Shown here piece by piece: positions 1 to 14,221 of a DNA stretch of 64,000 nt. Origin of the DNA: Bathymodiolus brooksi (lineage: Eukaryota > Mollusca > Bivalvia > Mytilida > Modiolidae); contig OY804583.1 of NCBI GenBank assembly GCA_963680875.1, forward strand, positions 33,097,331-33,161,330. The letters run 5' to 3'. The translations under genes and the position numbers were made by a program. The notes beneath the pieces were generated by a model. The model searched no databases and had not been told where the DNA came from. It saw nothing but the letters and a program-made list of their open reading frames with translations. The stretch's first letter is position 1; every line of letters starts with the position of its first letter.

Positions 1-2190
1 GCCTGAAACAAATCTAATATCTTTATTTATCAATTGAAATTCGGAGAAAAATGCATATATTTAACGTGAAATCAGTAAGAGATAAAAACGTATTTATGGA
101 AAGCCTTAAATATCTATATATTAAATGAAATATGTATTATTTAGTGCATACTATGCCCTAAAAGCAGCATCAATTTCAATGAGATATCTTTAAGGGTATT
201 GAGTCAATGGACATTGCCGCATAGCTAAAAATTCATATATTTAATGTGATATCCGTACAACAAGGAGCCGTATTCATAGCAAGCCTTTACTATCTATGTA
301 TAAAATGAAATGTGTTATAGTTAGTGTTTGTTATGCCATAATGGCAGCATTAATTTCAAAAAGATATCTTATATTTTCAAGTGTATCAGTTAGCTGGAAC
401 TTGATGGTATTTACAAGTACAAAAAGTGGAGTTAGCAGGAACCCGGTATTACCAAAGATGATTATGATGTATGAATGTTATTTTTGTTGTGAATAAGTGC
501 ACTCGAAGGAAATCGCATTACAACTCTAACCATAACCCATATTAATACATGAAATTTGGAGAAAATATATACATGTATTTTTCGTAAAAATCAATAAGAC
601 AGGACGACGCATTTAGGGAAAGCCTATAATATTTATATATAAATTGAAATCTGTATTAATTAGTTCTTACTATGCCCTAATTGAAGCATTAATTTCACAA
701 AGAGATATATCTAAGGGTATGGGATAACTGGACTTTGCTGCACAGCTACGCATTTCTACCAAAATGACCAATAGTTAAAGGGGGATAACTGTATTTTTCA
801 TTCTTTACGAGCAGCCTATGATACCTATTTACCCAAAATCTGACTAAACATCGTGGGGAATCAATGGGCTAATTTATAAATCTTATTTGAACGGTATGGT
901 GCCTGAAACAAATCTAATATCTTTATTTACCAAATGAAATTCGGAGAAAAATGCATATATTTAACATGAAATCAGTAAGAGATAAAAACGTATTTATGGA
1001 AAGCCTTAAATATTTATATATTAAATGAAATATGTATTATTTAGTGCATATTATGCCCTAAAAGCAGCATTAATTTCAAAGAGATATCTTTAAGGGTATT
1101 GAGTCACTGGACATTGCCGCATAGCTAACAATTCATATATTTAATGTGATAACCGTACAAGGAGCCGTATTCATAGCAAGCCTTTACTTTCTATATATAA
1201 AATGAAATGTGTTATAGTTAGTGCTTGTTATGCCATAATTGCAGCATTAATTTCAAAAAGATATCTTATATTTTCAAGTGTATCAGTTAGCTGGAACTTG
1301 ACGGTATTTACAAGTACAAAAAGTGGAGTTAGCTGGAACCCGGTATTACCAAAGATGATTATGATGTATGAATGTTATTTTTGTTGTGAATAAGTGCACT
1401 CGAAGGAAATCGCATTACAACTCTAACCATAACCCATATTAATACATGAAATTTGATGAAAAAAATATACATGTATTTTTCGTGAAAATCATTAAGACAG
1501 GACGACGCATTTAGGGAAAGCCTATAATATTTATATATTAATTGAAATCTGTATTAATTAGTTCTTACAATGCCCTAATTGAAGCATTAATTTCACAAAG
1601 AGATATATCTAAGGGTATGGGATAACTGGACTTTGCTGCACGGCTACGCATTTCTACCAAAATGACCAATAGTTAAAGGTGGGTAACTGTATTTTTCATT
1701 CTTTACGAGCAGCCTATGATACATATTTACCCAAAATCTGACTAAAAATCGTGGGGAATCAATGGGCTAATTAATAGATCTTATTTGAACGGTATGGTAC
1801 CTGAAACAAATCTAATATCTTTATTTACCAAATGAAATTCGGAGAAAAATGCATATATTTAACGTGAAATCAGTAAGAGATAAAAACGTATTAATGGAAA
1901 GCCTTAAATATTTATATATTAAATGAAATATGTATTATTTAGTGCATACTATGCCCTAAAAGCAGCATTAATTTCAATGAAATATCTTTAAGGGTATTGA
2001 GTCACTGGACATTGCCGCATAGCTAAAAATTCATATATTTAATATGATATCCGTACAACAAGGAGCCGTATTCATAGCAAGCCTTTACTATCTATATATA
2101 AAATGAAATGTGTTATAGTTAGTGCTTGTTATGCCATAATTGCAGCATTAATTTCAAAAAGACATCTTATATTTTCAAGTGTATCAGTTA

Positions 2191-2480
2191 GGGACCGACC
2201 ATTTAACTTGTAAAGGGGGAGGGGGGGGTGGGTTATGGTTTTTTGTTTCGTTCAGAATTTTTTTTTCGGACAACACAAGTGTTAGAGTAATTGGTTTTTT
2301 TGTCGCGCAAAGCTCGAAATTTTTATCCAGAATTTAGCATTAGGTTATATGACGAAAACTCTGAATCAGATTTTTTTTTTCCTCCACCAAAATCAGAATA
2401 TTTCTTTCAGCAACTTTGGGAATCAGAATATTTTTTTAGAAAAAAAACATAACCCCCCTTCAAGTTAAATGGTCGTTCCC
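2191..2480. mobile_element. MITE, PIF/Harbinger-like, 290 bp, in satellite monomer
   Basis: The insertion interrupts the satellite sequence gttagctgg. Its ends are inverted repeats: left gggaccgaccatttaacttg, right end the reverse complement with one mismatch. It is flanked by TTA on both sides (2188-2190 and 2481-2483), and removing it with one TTA restores the monomer. A TTA target duplication with GGG-starting termini fits the PIF/Harbinger superfamily. There is no coding capacity, so it would be non-autonomous. The interior is rich in poly-T and poly-G runs. Confidence 0.85.
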
Positions 2481-4282
2481 TTAGCTGGAACTTGACGGTA
2501 TTCACAAGTACAAAAAGTGGAGTTAGCTGGAACCCGGCATTACCAAAGATGATTATGATGTATGAATGTTATTTTTGTTGTGAATAAGTGCACTCGAAGG
2601 AAATCGCATTACAACTCTAACCATAACCCATATTAATACATGAAATTTGGAGAAAAAATATACATGTATTTTTCGTAAAAATCAATAAGACAGGACGACG
2701 CATTTAGGGAAAGCCTTTACTATCTATATATCAATTGAAATCTGTATTAATTAGTTCTTACTATGCCCTAATTGAAGCATTAATATCACAAAGAGATATA
2801 TCTAAGGGTATGGGATAACTGGACTTTGCTTCACAGCTACGCATTTCTACCAAAATGACCAATAGTTAAAGGGGGATAACTGTATTTTTCATTCTTTACG
2901 AGCAGCCTATGATACCTATTTACCCAAAATCTGACTAAAAATCGTGGGCAATCAATGGGCTAATTTATAAATCTTATTTGAACGGTATGGTGCCTGAAAC
3001 AAATCTAATATCTTTATTTACCAAATGAAATTCGGAGAAAAATGCATATATTTAACATGAAATCAGTAAGAGATAAAAACGTATTTATGGAAAGCCTTAA
3101 ATATTTATATATTAAATGAAATATGTATTATTTAGTGCATATTATGCCCTAAAAGCAGCATTAATTTCAAAGAGATATCTTTAAGGGTATTGAGTCACTG
3201 GACATTGCCGCATAGCTAACAATTCATATATTTAATGTGATAACCGTACAAGGAGCCGTATTCATAGCAAGCCTTTACTTTCTATATATAAAATGAAATG
3301 TGTTATAGTTAGTGCTTGTTATGCCATAATTGCAGCATTAATTTCAAAAAGATATCTTATATTTTCAAGTGTATCAGTTAGCTGGAACTTGACGGTATTT
3401 ACAAGTACAAAAAGTGGAGTTAACTGGAACCCTGCAGTACCCAAAGATGATTATGATGTATGAATGTTATTTTTGTTGTGAATAAGTGCACTCGAAGGAA
3501 ATCGCATTACAACTCTAACCATAACCCATATTAATACATGAAATTTGATGAAAAAAATATACATGTATTTTTCGTAAAAATCATTAAGACAGGACGACGC
3601 ATTTAGGGAAAGCCTATAATATTTATATATTAATTGAAATCTGTATTAATTAGTTCTTACAATGCCCTAATTGAAGCATTAATTTCACAAAGAGATATAT
3701 CTAAGGGTATGGGATAACTGGACTTTGCTGCACAGCTACGCATTTCTACCAAAATGACCAATAGTTAAAGGGGGATAACTGTATTTTTCATTCTTTACGA
3801 GCAGCCTATGATACATATTTACCCAAAATCTGACTAAAAATCGTGGGGAATCAATGGGCTAATTAATAGATCTTATTTGAACGGTATGGTACCTGAAACA
3901 AATCTAATATCTTTATTTACCAAATGAAATTCGGAGAAAAATGCATATATTTAACGTGAAATCAGTAAGAGATAAAAACGTATTAATGGAAAGCCTTAAA
4001 TATTTATATATTAAATGAAATATGTATTATTTAGTGCATACTATGCCCTAAAAGCAGCATTAATTTCAATGAAATATCTTTAAGGGTATTGAGTCACTGG
4101 ACATTGCCGCATAGCTAAAAATTCATATATTTAATGTGATATCCGTACAACAAGGAGCCGTATTCATAGCAAGCCTTTACTATCTATATATAAAATGAAA
4201 TGTGTTATAGTTAGTGCTTGTTATGCCATAATTGCAGCATTAATTTCAAAAAGACATCTTATTTTTTCAAGTGTATCAGTTA

Positions 4283-4573
4283 GGGATCGACCATTTAACT
4301 TGTAAAGGGGGAGGGGGGGGGGGGGTTATGGTTTTTTGTTTCGTTCAGAATTTTTTTTTCGGAAAACACAAGAGTTAGAGTAATTGTTTTTTTTGTCGCG
4401 CAAAGCTCGAAATTTTTATCCAGAATTTAGCATTAGGTTATATGACGAAAACTCTGAATCAGATTTTTTTTTTCCTCCACCAAAATCAGAATATTTCTTT
4501 CAGCAACTTTGGGAATCAGAATATTTTTTTAGAAAAAAAACATAACCCCCCTTCAAGTTAAATGGTCGTTCCC
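4283..4573. mobile_element. Second copy of the same MITE, 291 bp, same site
   Basis: Nearly identical to the element at 2191-2480, at the identical position of another satellite monomer, with TTA at 4280-4282 and 4574-4576. The shared position shows one insertion followed by amplification with the satellite: the surrounding two-monomer block repeats with a period of about 2093 bp (901-2991 resembles 2992-5084). Confidence 0.85.
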
Positions 4574-7500
4574 TTAGCTGGAACTTGACGGTATTTACAA
4601 GTACAAAAAGTGGAGTTAGCTGGAACCCGGTATTACCAAAGATGATTATGATGTATGAATGTTATTTTTTTTGTGAATAAGTGCACTCGAAGGAAATCGC
4701 ATTACAACTCTAACCATAACCCATATTAATACATGAAATTTGGAGAAAAAATATACTTGTATTTTTCGTAAAAATCAATAAGACAGGACGACGCATTTAG
4801 GGAAAGCCTTTACTATCTATATATCAATTGAAATCTGTATTAATTAGTTCTTACTATGCCCTAATTGAAGCATTAATATCACAAAGAGATATATCTAAGG
4901 GTATGGGATAACTGGACTTTGCTGCACAGCTACGCATTTCTACCAAAATGACCAATAGTTAAAGGGGGATAACTGTATTTTTCATTCTTTACGAGCAGCC
5001 TATGATACCTATTTACCCAAAATCTGACTAAAAATCGTGGGCAATTAATGGGCTAATTTATAAATCTTATTTGAACGGTATGGTGCCTGAAACAAATCTA
5101 ATATCTTTATTTACCAAATGAAATTCGGAGAAAAATGCATATATTTAACATGAAATCAGTAAGAGATAAAAACGTATTTATGGAAAGCCTTAAATATTTA
5201 TATATTAAATGAAATATGTATTATTTAGTGCATACTATGCCTTAAAAGCAGCATACATTTCAATGAGATATCTTTAAGGGTATTGAGTCACTGGACATTG
5301 CCGCATAGCTAAAAATTCATATATTTAATGTGATATCCGTACAACAAGGAGCCGTATTCATAGCAAGCCTTTACTATCTATGCATAAAATGAAATGTGTT
5401 ATAGTTAGTGCTTGGTATGCCATAATGGCAGCATTAATTTCAAAATGATATCTAATATTTTCAAGTGTATCAGTTAGCTGGAACTTGACGGTATTTACAA
5501 GTACAAAAAGTGGAGTTACAGCTGGAACCCGGCAGTACCCAAAGATTATTATGATGTATTAATGTTATTTTTGTTGTGAATAAGTGCACTCGAAGGAAAT
5601 CGCATTACAACTCTAACCATAACCCATATTAATACATGAAATTTGGAGTAAAAATATACATGTATTTTTCGTAAAAATTAATAAGACAGGACGACGCATT
5701 TAGGGAAAGCCTATAATATTTATATATAAATTGAAATCTGTATTAATTAGTTCTTACTATGCCCTAATTGAAGAATTAATTTCACAAAGAGATATATCTA
5801 AGGGTATGGGATAACTGGACTTTGCTGCACAGCTACGCATTTCTACCAAAATGACCAATAGTTAAAGGGGGGTAACTGTATTTTTCATTCTTTACGAGCA
5901 GCCTATGATACCTATTTACCCAAAATCTGACTAAACATCGTGGGGAATCAATGGGCTAATTTATAAATCTTATTTGAACGGTATGGTGCCTGAAACAAAT
6001 CTAATATCTTTATTTACCAAATGAAATTCGGAGAAAAATGCATATATTTAGCATGAAATCAGTAAGAGATAAAAACGTATTTATGGAAAGCCTTAAATAT
6101 TTATATATTAAATGAAATATGTATTATTTAGTGCATACTATGCCCTAAAAGCAGCATTAATTTCAAAGAGATATCTTTAAGGGTATTGAGTCAATGGACA
6201 TTGCCGCATAGCTAAAAATTCATATATTTAATGTGATAACCGTACAAGGAGCCGTATTCATAGCAAGCCTTTACTATCTATATATAAAATGAAATGTGTT
6301 ATAGTTAGTGCTTGTTATGCCATAATTGCAGCATTAATTTCAAAAATATATCTTATATTTTCAAGTGTATCAGTTAGCTGGAACTTGACGGTATTTACAA
6401 GTACAAAAAGTGGAGTTACAGCTGGAACCCTGCAGTACCAAAGATGATTATGATGTATTAATGTTATTTTTTTGTGAATAAGTGCACTCGAAGGAAATCG
6501 CATTACAACTCTAACCACAACCCATATTAATATATGAAATTTGGAGAAAAAAATATACAAAATGTACATGTATTTTTCGTAAAAATCAATAAGACAGGAC
6601 GACGCATTTAGGGAAAGCATATAATATTTATATATAAATTGAAATCTGTTTTAATTAGTTCTTACTATGACCGAATTGAAGCATTAATTTCACAAAGAGA
6701 TATATCTAAGGGTATGGGATTACTGGACTTTGCTGCACAGCTACGCATTTCTAACAAAATGACCAATAATTAAAGGGTGATAACTGTATTTTTCATTCTT
6801 TACGAGCAGCCTATGATACCTATTTACCCAAAACTTGACTTAAAATCGTGGCGAATCAATGAGCTAATTTATCAATATTATTTGAACAGTATGGTTCCTG
6901 AAACAAATCTAATATCTTTATTTACCAAATGAAATTCGGAGAAAAATGCATATATTTAACGTGAAATCAGTAAGAGATAAAAACGTATTTATGGAAAGCC
7001 TTAAATATTTATATATCAAATGAAATATGTATTATTTAGTGCATACTATTCCCTAAAAGCAGCATTAATTTCAAAGAGATATATTTAAGGGTATTGAGTC
7101 ACTGGACATTGCCGCATAGCTAAAAATTCATATATTTAATGTGATAACCGTACAAGGAGCCGTATTCATAGCAAGCCTTTACTATCTATATATAAATTGA
7201 AATGTGTTATAGCTAGTGCTTGTTCTGCCATAATTGCAGCATTAATGTCAAAAAGATATCTTATATTTTCAAGTGTATCAGTTAGCTGGAACTTGACGGT
7301 ATTTACAAGTACAGAAAGTGGAGTTAGCTGGAACCCGGTATTACCAAAGATGATTATGATGTATGAATGTTATTTTTGTTGTGAATAAGTGCACTCGAAG
7401 GAAATCGCATTACAACTCTAACCATAACCCATATTAATACATGAAATTTGGAGAAAAAATATACATGTATTTTTCGTAAAAATCAATAAGACAGGACGAC

Positions 7501-9593
7501 GCATTTAGGGAAAGCCTATAATATTCATATATAAATTGAAATCTGTATTAATTAGTTCTTACAATGTCCTAATTGAAGCATTAATTTCACAAAGAGATAT
7601 ATCTAAGGGTATGGGATAACTGGATTTTGCTTCACAGCTACGCATTTCTACCAAAATGACCAATAGTTAAAGGGGGATAACTGTATTTTCCATTCTTTAC
7701 GAGCAGCCTATGATACCTATTTACCCAAAATCTGACTAAACATCGTGGGCAATCAATGGGCTAATTTATAGATGTTATTTGAACGGTATGGTGCCTGAAA
7801 CAAATCTAATATCTTTATTTACCAAATGAAATTCGGAGAAAAATGCATATATTTAACGTGAAATCAGTAAGAGATAAAAACGTATTGATGGAAAGCCTTA
7901 AATATCTATATATTAAATGAAATATGTATTATTTAGTGCATATTATGCCTTAAAAGCAGCATACATTTCAATGAGATATCTTTAAGGGTATTGAGTCACT
8001 GGACATTGCCGCATAGCTAAAAATTCATATATTTAATGTGATATCCGTACAAGGAGCCGTATTCATAGCAAGCCTTTACTATCTATATATAGAATGAAAT
8101 GTGTTATAGTTATTGCTTGTTATGCCATAATTGCAGCATTAATTTCAAAAAGATATCTTATATTTTCAAGTGTATCAGTTAGCTGGAACTTGACGGTATT
8201 TACAAGTACAACAAGTGGAGTTAGCTGGAACCCGGTATTACCAAAGATGATTATGATGTATGAATGTTATTTTTGTTGTGAATAAGTGCACTCGAAGGAA
8301 ATCGCATTACAACTCTAACCATAACCCATATTAATACATGAAATTTGAAGAAAAAAATATACATGTATTTTTCGTAAAAATCAATAAGACAGAACGACGC
8401 ATTTAGGAAAAGCCTATAATATTTATATATAAATTGAAATCTGTATTAATTAGTTCTTACTATGCCCTAATTGAAGCATTAATATCACAAAGAGATATAT
8501 CTAAGGGTATGGGATAACTGGACTTTGCTGCACAGCTACGCATTTCTACCAAAATGACCAATAGTTAAAGGGGGATAACTGTATTTTTCATTCTTTACGA
8601 GCAGTCTATGATACCTATTTACCCAAAATCTGACTAAAAATCGTGGGCAATCAATGGGCTAATTTATAAATCTTATTTGAACGGTATGGTGCCTGAAACA
8701 AATCTAATATCTTTATTTACCAAATGAAATTCGGAGAAAAATGCATATATTTAACGTGAAATCAGTAAGAGATAAAAACGTATTTATGGAAAGCCTTAAA
8801 TATTTATATATTAAATGAAATATGTATTATTTAGTGCATACTATGCCTTAAAAGCAGCATACATTTCAATGAGATATCTTTAAGGGTATTGAGTCACTGG
8901 ACATTGCCGCATAGCTAAAAATTCATATATTTAATGTGATATCCGTACAACAAGGAGCCGTATTCATAGCAAGCCTTTACTATCTATGCATAAAATGAAA
9001 TGTGTTATAGTTAGTGCTTGTTATGTCATAATGGCAGCATTAATTTCAAAATGATATCTAATATTTTCAAGTGTATCAGTTAGCTGGAACTTGACGGTAT
9101 TTACAAGTACAAAAAGTGGAGTTACAGCTGGAACCCGGCAGTACCCAAAGATTACTATGATGTATTAATGTTATTTTTGTTGTGAATAAGTGCACTCGAA
9201 GGAAATCGCATTACAACTCTAACCATAACCCATATTAATACATGAAATTTGGAGAAAAAATATACATGTATTTTTCGTAAAAATCAATAAGACAGGACGA
9301 CACATTTAGGGAAAGCCTATAATATTTATATATAAATTGAAATCTGTATTAATTAGTTCTTACTATGCCCTAATTGAAGAATTAATTTCACAAAGAGATA
9401 TATCTAAGGGTATGGGATAACTGGACTTTGCTGCACAGCTACGCATTTCTACCAAAATGACCAATAGTTAAAGGGGGATAACTGTATTTTTCATTCTTTA
9501 CGAGCAGCCTATGATACCTATTTACCCAAAATCTGACTAAACATCGTGGGGAATCAATGGGCTAATTTATAAATCTTATTTGAACGGTATGGT

Positions 9594-10325
9594 GCCTGAA
9601 ACAAATCTAATATCTTTATTTACCAAATGAAATTCGGAGAAAAATGCATATATTTAACATGAAATCAGTAAGAGATAAAAACGTATTCATAGCAAGCCTT
9701 TACTATCTATATATAAAATGAAATGTGTTATAGTTAGTGCTTGTTATGCCATAATTGCAGCATAAATTTCAAAAAGATATCTTATATTTTCAAGTGTATC
9801 AGTTAGCTGGAACTTGACGGTATTTACAAGTACAAAAAGTGGAGTTACAGCTGGAACCCTGCAGTACCCAAAGATGATTATGATGTATTAATGTTATTTT
9901 TTTTGTGAATAAGTGCACTCGAAGGAAATCGCATTACAACTCTAACCACAACCCATATTAATATATGAAATTTGGAGAAAAAATATACAAAATGTACATG
10001 TATTTTTCGTAAAAATCAATAAGACAGGACGACGCATTTAGGGAAAGCATATAATATTTATATATAAATTGAAATCTGTTTTAATTAGTTCTTACTATGC
10101 CCGAATTGAAGCATTAATTTCACAAAGAGATATATCTAAGGGTATGGGATTACTGGACTTTGCTGCACAGCTACGCATTTCTAACAAAATGACCAATAGT
10201 TAAAGGGTGATAACTGTATTTTTCATTCTTTACGAGCAGCCTATGATACCTATTTACCCAAAATTTGACTAAATATCGTGGCGAATCAATGAGCTAATTT
10301 ATCAATATTATTTGAGCAGTATGGT
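9594..10325 (+). repeat. Shortened satellite monomer with fused A and B subunits
   Basis: The first subunit runs normally to gataaaaacgtatt and then continues as the second subunit (catagcaagcctttac). About 170 bp are missing between homologous points of the two subunits. This is the product expected from unequal recombination between subunits within a monomer. The twin is at 38222-38953. Confidence 0.75.
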
Positions 10326-13300
10326 TCCTGAAACAAATCTAATATCTTTATTTACCAAATGAAATTCGGAGAAAAATGCATATATTTAACGTGAAATCAG
10401 TAAGAGATAAAAACGTATTGATGGAAAGCCTTAAATATTTATATATTAAATGAAATATGTATTATTTAGTGCATACTATGCCTTAAAAGCAGCATACATT
10501 TCAATGAGATATCTTTAAGGGTATTGAGTCACTGGACATTGCCGCATAGCTAAAAATTCATATATTTAATGTGATATTCGTACAACAAGGAGCCGTATTC
10601 ATAGCAAGTCTTTACTATCTATGCATAAAATGAAATGTGTTATAGTTAGTGCTTGTTATGCCATAATGGCAGCATTAATTTCAAAATGATATCTAATATT
10701 TTCAAGTGTATCAGTTAGCTGGAACTTGACGATATTTACAAGTACAAAAAGTGGAGTTACAGCTGGAACCCGGCAGTACCCAAAGATTACTATGATGTAT
10801 TAATGTTATTTTTGTTGTGAATAAGTGCACTCGAAGGAAATCGCATTACAACTCTAACCATAACCCATATTAATACATGAAATTTGGAGAAAAAATATAC
10901 ATGTATTTTTCGTAAAAATCAATAAGACAGGACGACACATTTAGGGAAAGCCTATAATATTTATATATAAATTGAAATCTGTATTAATTAGTTCTTACTA
11001 TGCCCTAATTGAAGCATTCATTTCACAAAGAGATATATCTAAGGGTATGGGATAACTGGACTTTGCTGCACTGCTACGCATTTCTACCAAAATGACCAAT
11101 AGTTAAAGGGGGATAACTGTATTTTTCATTCTTTACGAGCAGCCTATGATACCTATTTACCCAAAATCTGACAAAACATCGTGGGGAATCAATGGGCTAA
11201 TTTATAAATCTTATTTGAACGGTATGGTGCCTGAAACAAATCTAATATCTTTATTTACCAAATGAAATTCGGAGAAAAATGCATATATTTAACATGAAAT
11301 CAGTAAGAGATAAAAACGTATTCATAGCAAGCCTTTACTATCTATATATAAAATGAAATGTGTATTATTTAGTGCATACTATGCCCTAAAAGTAGCATTA
11401 ATTTCAAAGAGATATCTTTAAGGGTATTGAGTCACTGGACATTGCCGCATGGCTAAAAATTCATATATTTAATGTGATATCCGTACAAGGAGCCGTATTC
11501 ATAGCAAGCCTTTACTATCTATATATAGAATGAAATGTGTTATAGTTAGTGCTTGTTATGCCATAATTGCAGCATTAATTTCAAAAAGATATCTTATATT
11601 TTCAAGTGTATCAGTTAGCTGGAACTTGACGGTATTTACAAGTACAACAAGTGGAGTTAGCTGGAACCCGGTATTACCAAAGATGATTATGATGTATGAA
11701 TGTTATTTTTGTTGTGAATAAGTGCACTCGAAGGAAATCGCATTACAACTCTAACCATAACCCATATTAATACATGAAATTTGAAGAAAAAAATATACAT
11801 GTATTTTTCGTAAAATTCAATAAGACAGAACGACGCATTTAGGAAAAGCCTATAATATTTATATATAAATTGAAATCTGTATTAATTAGTTCTTACTATG
11901 TCCTAATTGAAGCATTACTATCACAAAGAGATATATCTAAGGGTATGGGATAACTGGACTTTGCTGCACAGCTACGCATTTCTACCAAAATGACCAATAG
12001 CTAAAGGGGGATAACTGTATTTTTCATTCTTTACGAGCAGCCTATGATACCTATTTACCCAAAATCTGACTAAAGATCGTAGGCAATCAATGGGCTAATT
12101 TATAAATCTTATTTGAACGGTATGGTGCCTGAAACAAATCTAATAACTTTATTTACCAAATGAAATTCGGAGAAAAATTCATATATTTAACGTGAAATCA
12201 GTAAGAGATAAAAACGTATTTATGGAAAGTCTTAAATATTAATATATTAAATGAAATATGTATTATTTAGTGCATACTATGCCTTAAAAGCAGCATTCAT
12301 TTCAATCAGATATCTTTAAGGGTATTGAGTCAATGGACATTGCGGCATAGCTAAAAATTCATATATTTAATGTGATATCCGTACAACAAGGAGCCGTATT
12401 CATAGCTAGCCTTTACTTTCTATATATAAAATGAAATGTTGTTATAGTTAGTGCTTGTTATGCCATAATTGCAGCATTAATTTCAAAATTATATCTTCTT
12501 TTTTCAAGTGTATCAGTTAGCTGGAACTTGACGGTATTTATACAAGTACAAAAAGTGGAGTTACAGCTGGAACCCTGCAGTACCCAAAGATGATTATGAT
12601 GTATTAATGTTATTTTTTTTGTGAATAAGTGCACTCGAAGGAAATCGCATTACAACTCTAACCATAACGCATATTAATATATGAAATTTAGAGAAAAAAT
12701 ATACATATATTTTTCGTAAAAATCAATAAGACAGGACGACGCATTTAGGGAAAGCATATAATATTTATATATAAATTGAAATCTGTTTTAATTAGTTCTT
12801 ACTATGCCCGAATTGAAGCATTAATTTCACAAAGAGATATATCTAAGGGTATGGGATTACTGGACTTTGCTGCACAGCTACGCATTTCTACCAAAATGAC
12901 CAATAGTTAAAGGGGGATAACTGTATTTTTCATTCTTTAAGAGCAGCCTATGATACCTGTTTACCCAAAATCTGACTAAAGATCGTGGGGAATCAATGGG
13001 CTAATTTAGAAATCTTATTGGAATGGTATGGTGCCTGAAACAAATCTAATATCTTTATTTACCAAATGAAATTCGGAGAAAAATGCATATATTTAACGTG
13101 AAATCAGTAAGAGATAAAAACGTATTTATGGAAAGCCTTAAATATTTATATATTAAATGAAATATGTATTATTTAGTACATACTATGACTTAAAAGCAGC
13201 ATTAATTTCAATCAGATATTTCTAAGGGTATTGAGTCACTGGATATTGCCGCATAGCTAAAAATTCATATATTTAATGTGATATTCGTACAACAATTAAT

Positions 13301-13690
13301 GAGCCGTATTCATAGCAAGCCTTTACTTTCTATATATAAAATGAAATGTGTTACCGTTAGTGCTTCTTATGCCATAATTGCAGCATTAATTTCCAAAAGA
13401 TATCTTATATTTTCAAGTGCATCAGTTAACTCCGCAGGTAACTCCGCTTTTGGAGCTTCAAAAGCTTGAGTTAGCTGGAAGTTGACGGTAGTTACAAGTA
13501 CAAAAAGTGGAGTTCGCTGGAACCCGGCAGTACCAAAGATGATTATGATGTATTAATTTTATTTTTGTTGTGAATAAGTGCACTCGAAAGAAATCGCATT
13601 ACAACTCTAACTATAACCCATATTAATATATGAAATTTGGAAAAAAAATATACATGTATTTTTCGTAAAAATGAATAAGAGAAATTAACA

Positions 13691-13956
13691 TATTTTTGAT
13701 TTATATTATAAATTTTACTTAATATTCTTTTTTAATTTAATTCATAAAATTCATAAAATTCCCGCTCACTGTAAAACGAACCTAATGTGAAAAAATACAG
13801 TTAAGGGAAAGGTTCATTTCCAAGAATTTGATTGGTTACTGATTTATCACGTGTTTTATCACTATATATATGGATGTAACTTCAAGCACCATCAGTTGTG
13901 ACTCCGCCGTGCTTCAAGATGATCGCACAAAGTTGAAAGAAAGATGATCGTGGACG
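13691..13956 (+). promoter_or_regulatory. AT-rich stretch with promoter-like motifs
   Basis: After the satellite ends, about 100 bp are almost pure A/T. Further on there is an inverted CCAAT box (attgg, 13831-13835), an E-box (cacgtg, 13848-13853) and a TATA-like sequence (ctatatatatgg, 13862-13873). They lie about 85-125 bp upstream of the small open frame at 13957, an order and spacing suitable for an RNA polymerase II promoter. No transcription evidence is available. Twin at 42319-42584. Confidence 0.4.
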
Positions 13957-14221
13957 ATGAGGTCAATACATGTTCCAGCAGACCAACTGGAAGGACAATA
14001 TCAAGTTTTCCGTGGTGAGAGTAACGAGGGCGCAATTTTACTGCGGATGGAAAGGAAGTATAGGAGGCTGTTGTACCATAACCGCATCCCATTCTTTGAC
14101 AAGTGCAGCATAGATTCAGAGGCAAGACCTATAGTACTTAAATATCGTGCAGAGTATGGCGTACATGCCTATAAAAATTGCCAGAGAGATGCAAAGAATT
14201 GCTGGTGGAACAGGAGTCTTG
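13957..14221 (+). pseudogene. Broken small reading frame, first copy (no known family)
   Basis: An ATG at 13957 opens a frame that starts MRSIHVPADQLEGQYQVFRG and runs through basic and aromatic segments (RMERKYRRLLYHNRIPFFDK). Near 14176 it differs from its partial duplicate at 14548-14687 by one missing A in an A run, which shifts the frame. The duplicate instead reads AYKKLAERCKELLVEQES and then stops, an amphipathic helix-like end. In this first copy the homology stops at 14221, one base before the stop codon would be completed, and satellite-derived sequence follows. If the frame were intact the product would be roughly 88 residues. I do not recognise the family. Other upstream ATGs lead to short dead ends. 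It could be a decayed exon rather than a complete gene. Twin at 42585-42849. Confidence 0.35.

Larger units (their letters stand above)
1..13690 (+). repeat. Satellite array, ~900-bp tripartite monomer, 15 units
   Basis: Monomers begin (anchor cctgaaacaaatctaat) near 1, 901, 1799, 2992, 3891, 5085, 5988, 6896, 7793, 8691, 9594, 10326, 11229, 12126 and 13033. Most are 897-908 bp. Two are about 1193 bp because of a MITE, and one is about 732 bp because of an internal deletion. Each monomer contains three diverged copies of a ~180-bp core (in the first monomer about 50-230, 230-400 and 568-760), recognisable by variants of gcatatatttaacgtgaaat, an aagcct motif and gcattaatttca. The last monomer decays near 13690. 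No gene is supported inside the array. Confidence 0.95.
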
